Assembly: GCA_900766945.1 (NCBI GenBank) | Contig: CAAFXD010000308.1 | Coordinates: 1 to 14,245, forward strand | Direction of reading: 5' to 3' | Length of the DNA: 14,245 nt | DNA from: Clostridia bacterium | GTDB lineage: Bacteria; Bacillota; Clostridia; Oscillospirales; Acutalibacteraceae | In this document: piece by piece, positions 13,122 to 14,245 of the stretch | Layout of the letters: the number at the start of each line of letters is the position of its first letter | Numbering within the stretch: position 1 is the first letter of the stretch | Notes under the pieces: generated by a model | Seen by the model: only the letters and a program-made list of their open reading frames with translations | The model's database searches: none | Told to the model about the DNA's origin: nothing | Made by a program: the position numbers and the translations under genes

Positions 13122-14245
13122 ATGCGAACCACACAAACATTCCTTACCGATTGGCTGTTTTGCTTTGATGCAAAAACAGAAGATACTGCCGACTTTGCGC
13201 CCGTAACATTGCCGCACACTTGGAACAATTTAGACGGGCAGGACGGCGGCAACGATTACAAACGCGGCGTCGGGCTTTACAAAAAGACTTTCGCCGTAAA
13301 AAAGCAACCCGATAAATGCTATTATCTCGACTTTTTAGGTGTGAATGCAGTTTGCGAAGTGATTTTAAACGGGCAGTCCGTCGCCACACACCGCGGCGGC
13401 TATACGCGGTTTTGTGTGCCTGTGACCGACGCGCTTTCGGACGGGGAAAACACCCTGCTTGTGCGGGCGGACAATTCGCCGTTCCCCGATGTGAACCCGT
13501 TAGAGGCGGATTTCACCTTTTTCGGCGGCATTTACCGCGAGGTGTATTTTATTGAAACCGAAGCGGCGCATTTTCTGCCTGAAAACGGCGCGGACGGTGT
13601 AAAAATCACCGTGCCCAATACACCGAAAGTACGCAATGACGCGCCCGTGACCGTGCTGGTGAAAACCTCGGAAAACGCCGTCGGCAAAACGCTCTCTGTG
13701 TCTGTGCGTGTACCGTCCGAATTTCGAGGCTGTCCGTATATTCAAAATACGGATTTTCCGATAGATTCCGTGCTTTCTAAAAACGGTGAAACCGTTGCCG
13801 AACAGTCGGTAACGCTTGAAAATATGCAAGCCGAACTTTGCTTACCTATCCAAAATCCGCATCTTTGGAACGGCAGAACAGACCCGTTTTGCTATACTGT
13901 GGTTTGTGAACTGCGCGACGGCGATGTCGTTCTCGACAGGGTGGAAAAACAAATCGGCATTCGCTATTTTGAAATTCACCCCCAAAAAGGGTTCTTTTTA
14001 AACGGCAACAGTTACCCATTGCGCGGCGTCAACCGTCACCAAGACCGCGAGAATATGGGCAACGCCATCACCCGAAAAGAACACGATGAGGATTTCTCCA
14101 TTCTCTATGAAATCGGTGCAAACGGTGTGCGGCTGGCACACTATCCGCATCACCCGCATTTTTATGACCTTTGCGACCGTTACGGGTTGCTTGTGTGGGC
14201 GGAAATCCCGTTTGTCGACCACATCGGCGGCTTAAAAGAATCCCC
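13122..14245 (+). CDS. Glycoside hydrolase family 2 enzyme (beta-galactosidase type), 5' part
   Basis: The first 374 codons are open to the window end; the stop lies beyond it. Residues about 1-145 form the sugar-binding jelly-roll domain (TLPHTWNNLDGQDGGNDYKR near 34-53, GVNAVCEVILNGQSVATHRG near 73-92, FGGIYREVYF near 137-146). About 155-285 is the Ig-like domain. The TIM barrel opens with GFFLNGNSYPLRGVNRHQDR at about 291-310 and continues with ANGVRLAHYPHHPHFYDLCD and YGLLVWAEIPF. This pattern is typical of bacterial beta-galactosidases; beta-glucuronidase or another GH2 activity is possible, because both catalytic glutamates lie outside the window. There is no signal peptide, so it should act on imported sugars. 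GGAGAG at 13107-13112 precedes the ATG. Confidence 0.88.
   Translation, partial: MRTTQTFLTDWLFCFDAKTEDTADFAPVTLPHTWNNLDGQDGGNDYKRGVGLYKKTFAVKKQPDKCYYLDFLGVNAVCEVILNGQSVATHRGGYTRFCVPVTDALSDGENTLLVRADNSPFPDVNPLEADFTFFGGIYREVYFIETEAAHFLPENGADGVKITVPNTPKVRNDAPVTVLVKTSENAVGKTLSVSVRVPSEFRGCPYIQNTDFPIDSVLSKNGETVAEQSVTLENMQAELCLPIQNPHLWNGRTDPFCYTVVCELRDGDVVLDRVEKQIGIRYFEIHPQKGFFLNGNSYPLRGVNRHQDRENMGNAITRKEHDEDFSILYEIGANGVRLAHYPHHPHFYDLCDRYGLLVWAEIPFVDHIGGLKES

Overview
The window reads as chromosomal DNA of an anaerobic, spore-forming member of the Clostridia with mid-range GC, most likely an Oscillospiraceae/Ruminococcaceae-type gut or digester bacterium. The basis is a sporulation gene (spoIIR), a monomeric [FeFe] hydrogenase of the group B type, a dockerin-tailed secreted protein, cytoplasmic GH20 and GH2 glycosidases and strong AGGAGG-type ribosome binding sites. 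The genus is an inference. No rRNA, tRNA, CRISPR array, transposase or phage gene was seen.

Layout. (1) 1-1942: the 3' end of a SpoIIE-type PP2C phosphatase gene runs 12 nt ahead of a complete group B [FeFe] hydrogenase gene, and the unit closes with an intrinsic terminator. (2) 1965-2671: spoIIR, whose Shine-Dalgarno sequence lies inside one arm of a perfect 19-bp inverted repeat. (3) 2675-7867: a strong extended -10 promoter drives a probable five-gene operon: GH20 beta-N-acetylhexosaminidase, DegV-family lipid-binding protein, low-molecular-weight tyrosine phosphatase, EamA/DMT exporter and type I L-asparaginase. It ends at a strong hairpin terminator. (4) 7866-11242: a divergent pair made of a large regulator (minus strand) with two XRE-like helix-turn-helix segments and a secreted, dockerin-tailed protein of unknown function (plus strand). 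Their shared 152-bp intergenic region holds two 11-bp near-palindromes 22 bp apart. (5) 11456-14245: a second divergent pair, a membrane-anchored M20 peptidase (minus) and a GH2 beta-galactosidase-type enzyme (plus, cut by the window end), with back-to-back promoters and a perfect 8+3+8 palindrome.

Four copies of a small palindromic repeat (core GTAGGGAACGGTC / GACCGTTCC) occur in the gaps on the two sides of the regulator/dockerin pair. One same-orientation pair of copies matches at 34 of 36 positions and brackets exactly that two-gene segment, so it is the most accessory-looking part of the window.

How the genes work together: the phosphatase-hydrogenase pair suggests redox or hydrogen-linked signalling or regulation. 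The GH20 operon mixes amino-sugar, lipid-binding, phosphatase, export and asparagine functions without one obvious pathway. The regulator/dockerin pair looks like a self-contained regulator-target module. The M20/GH2 pair could be co-regulated nutrient scavenging. All of these functional links are inferences from gene order.
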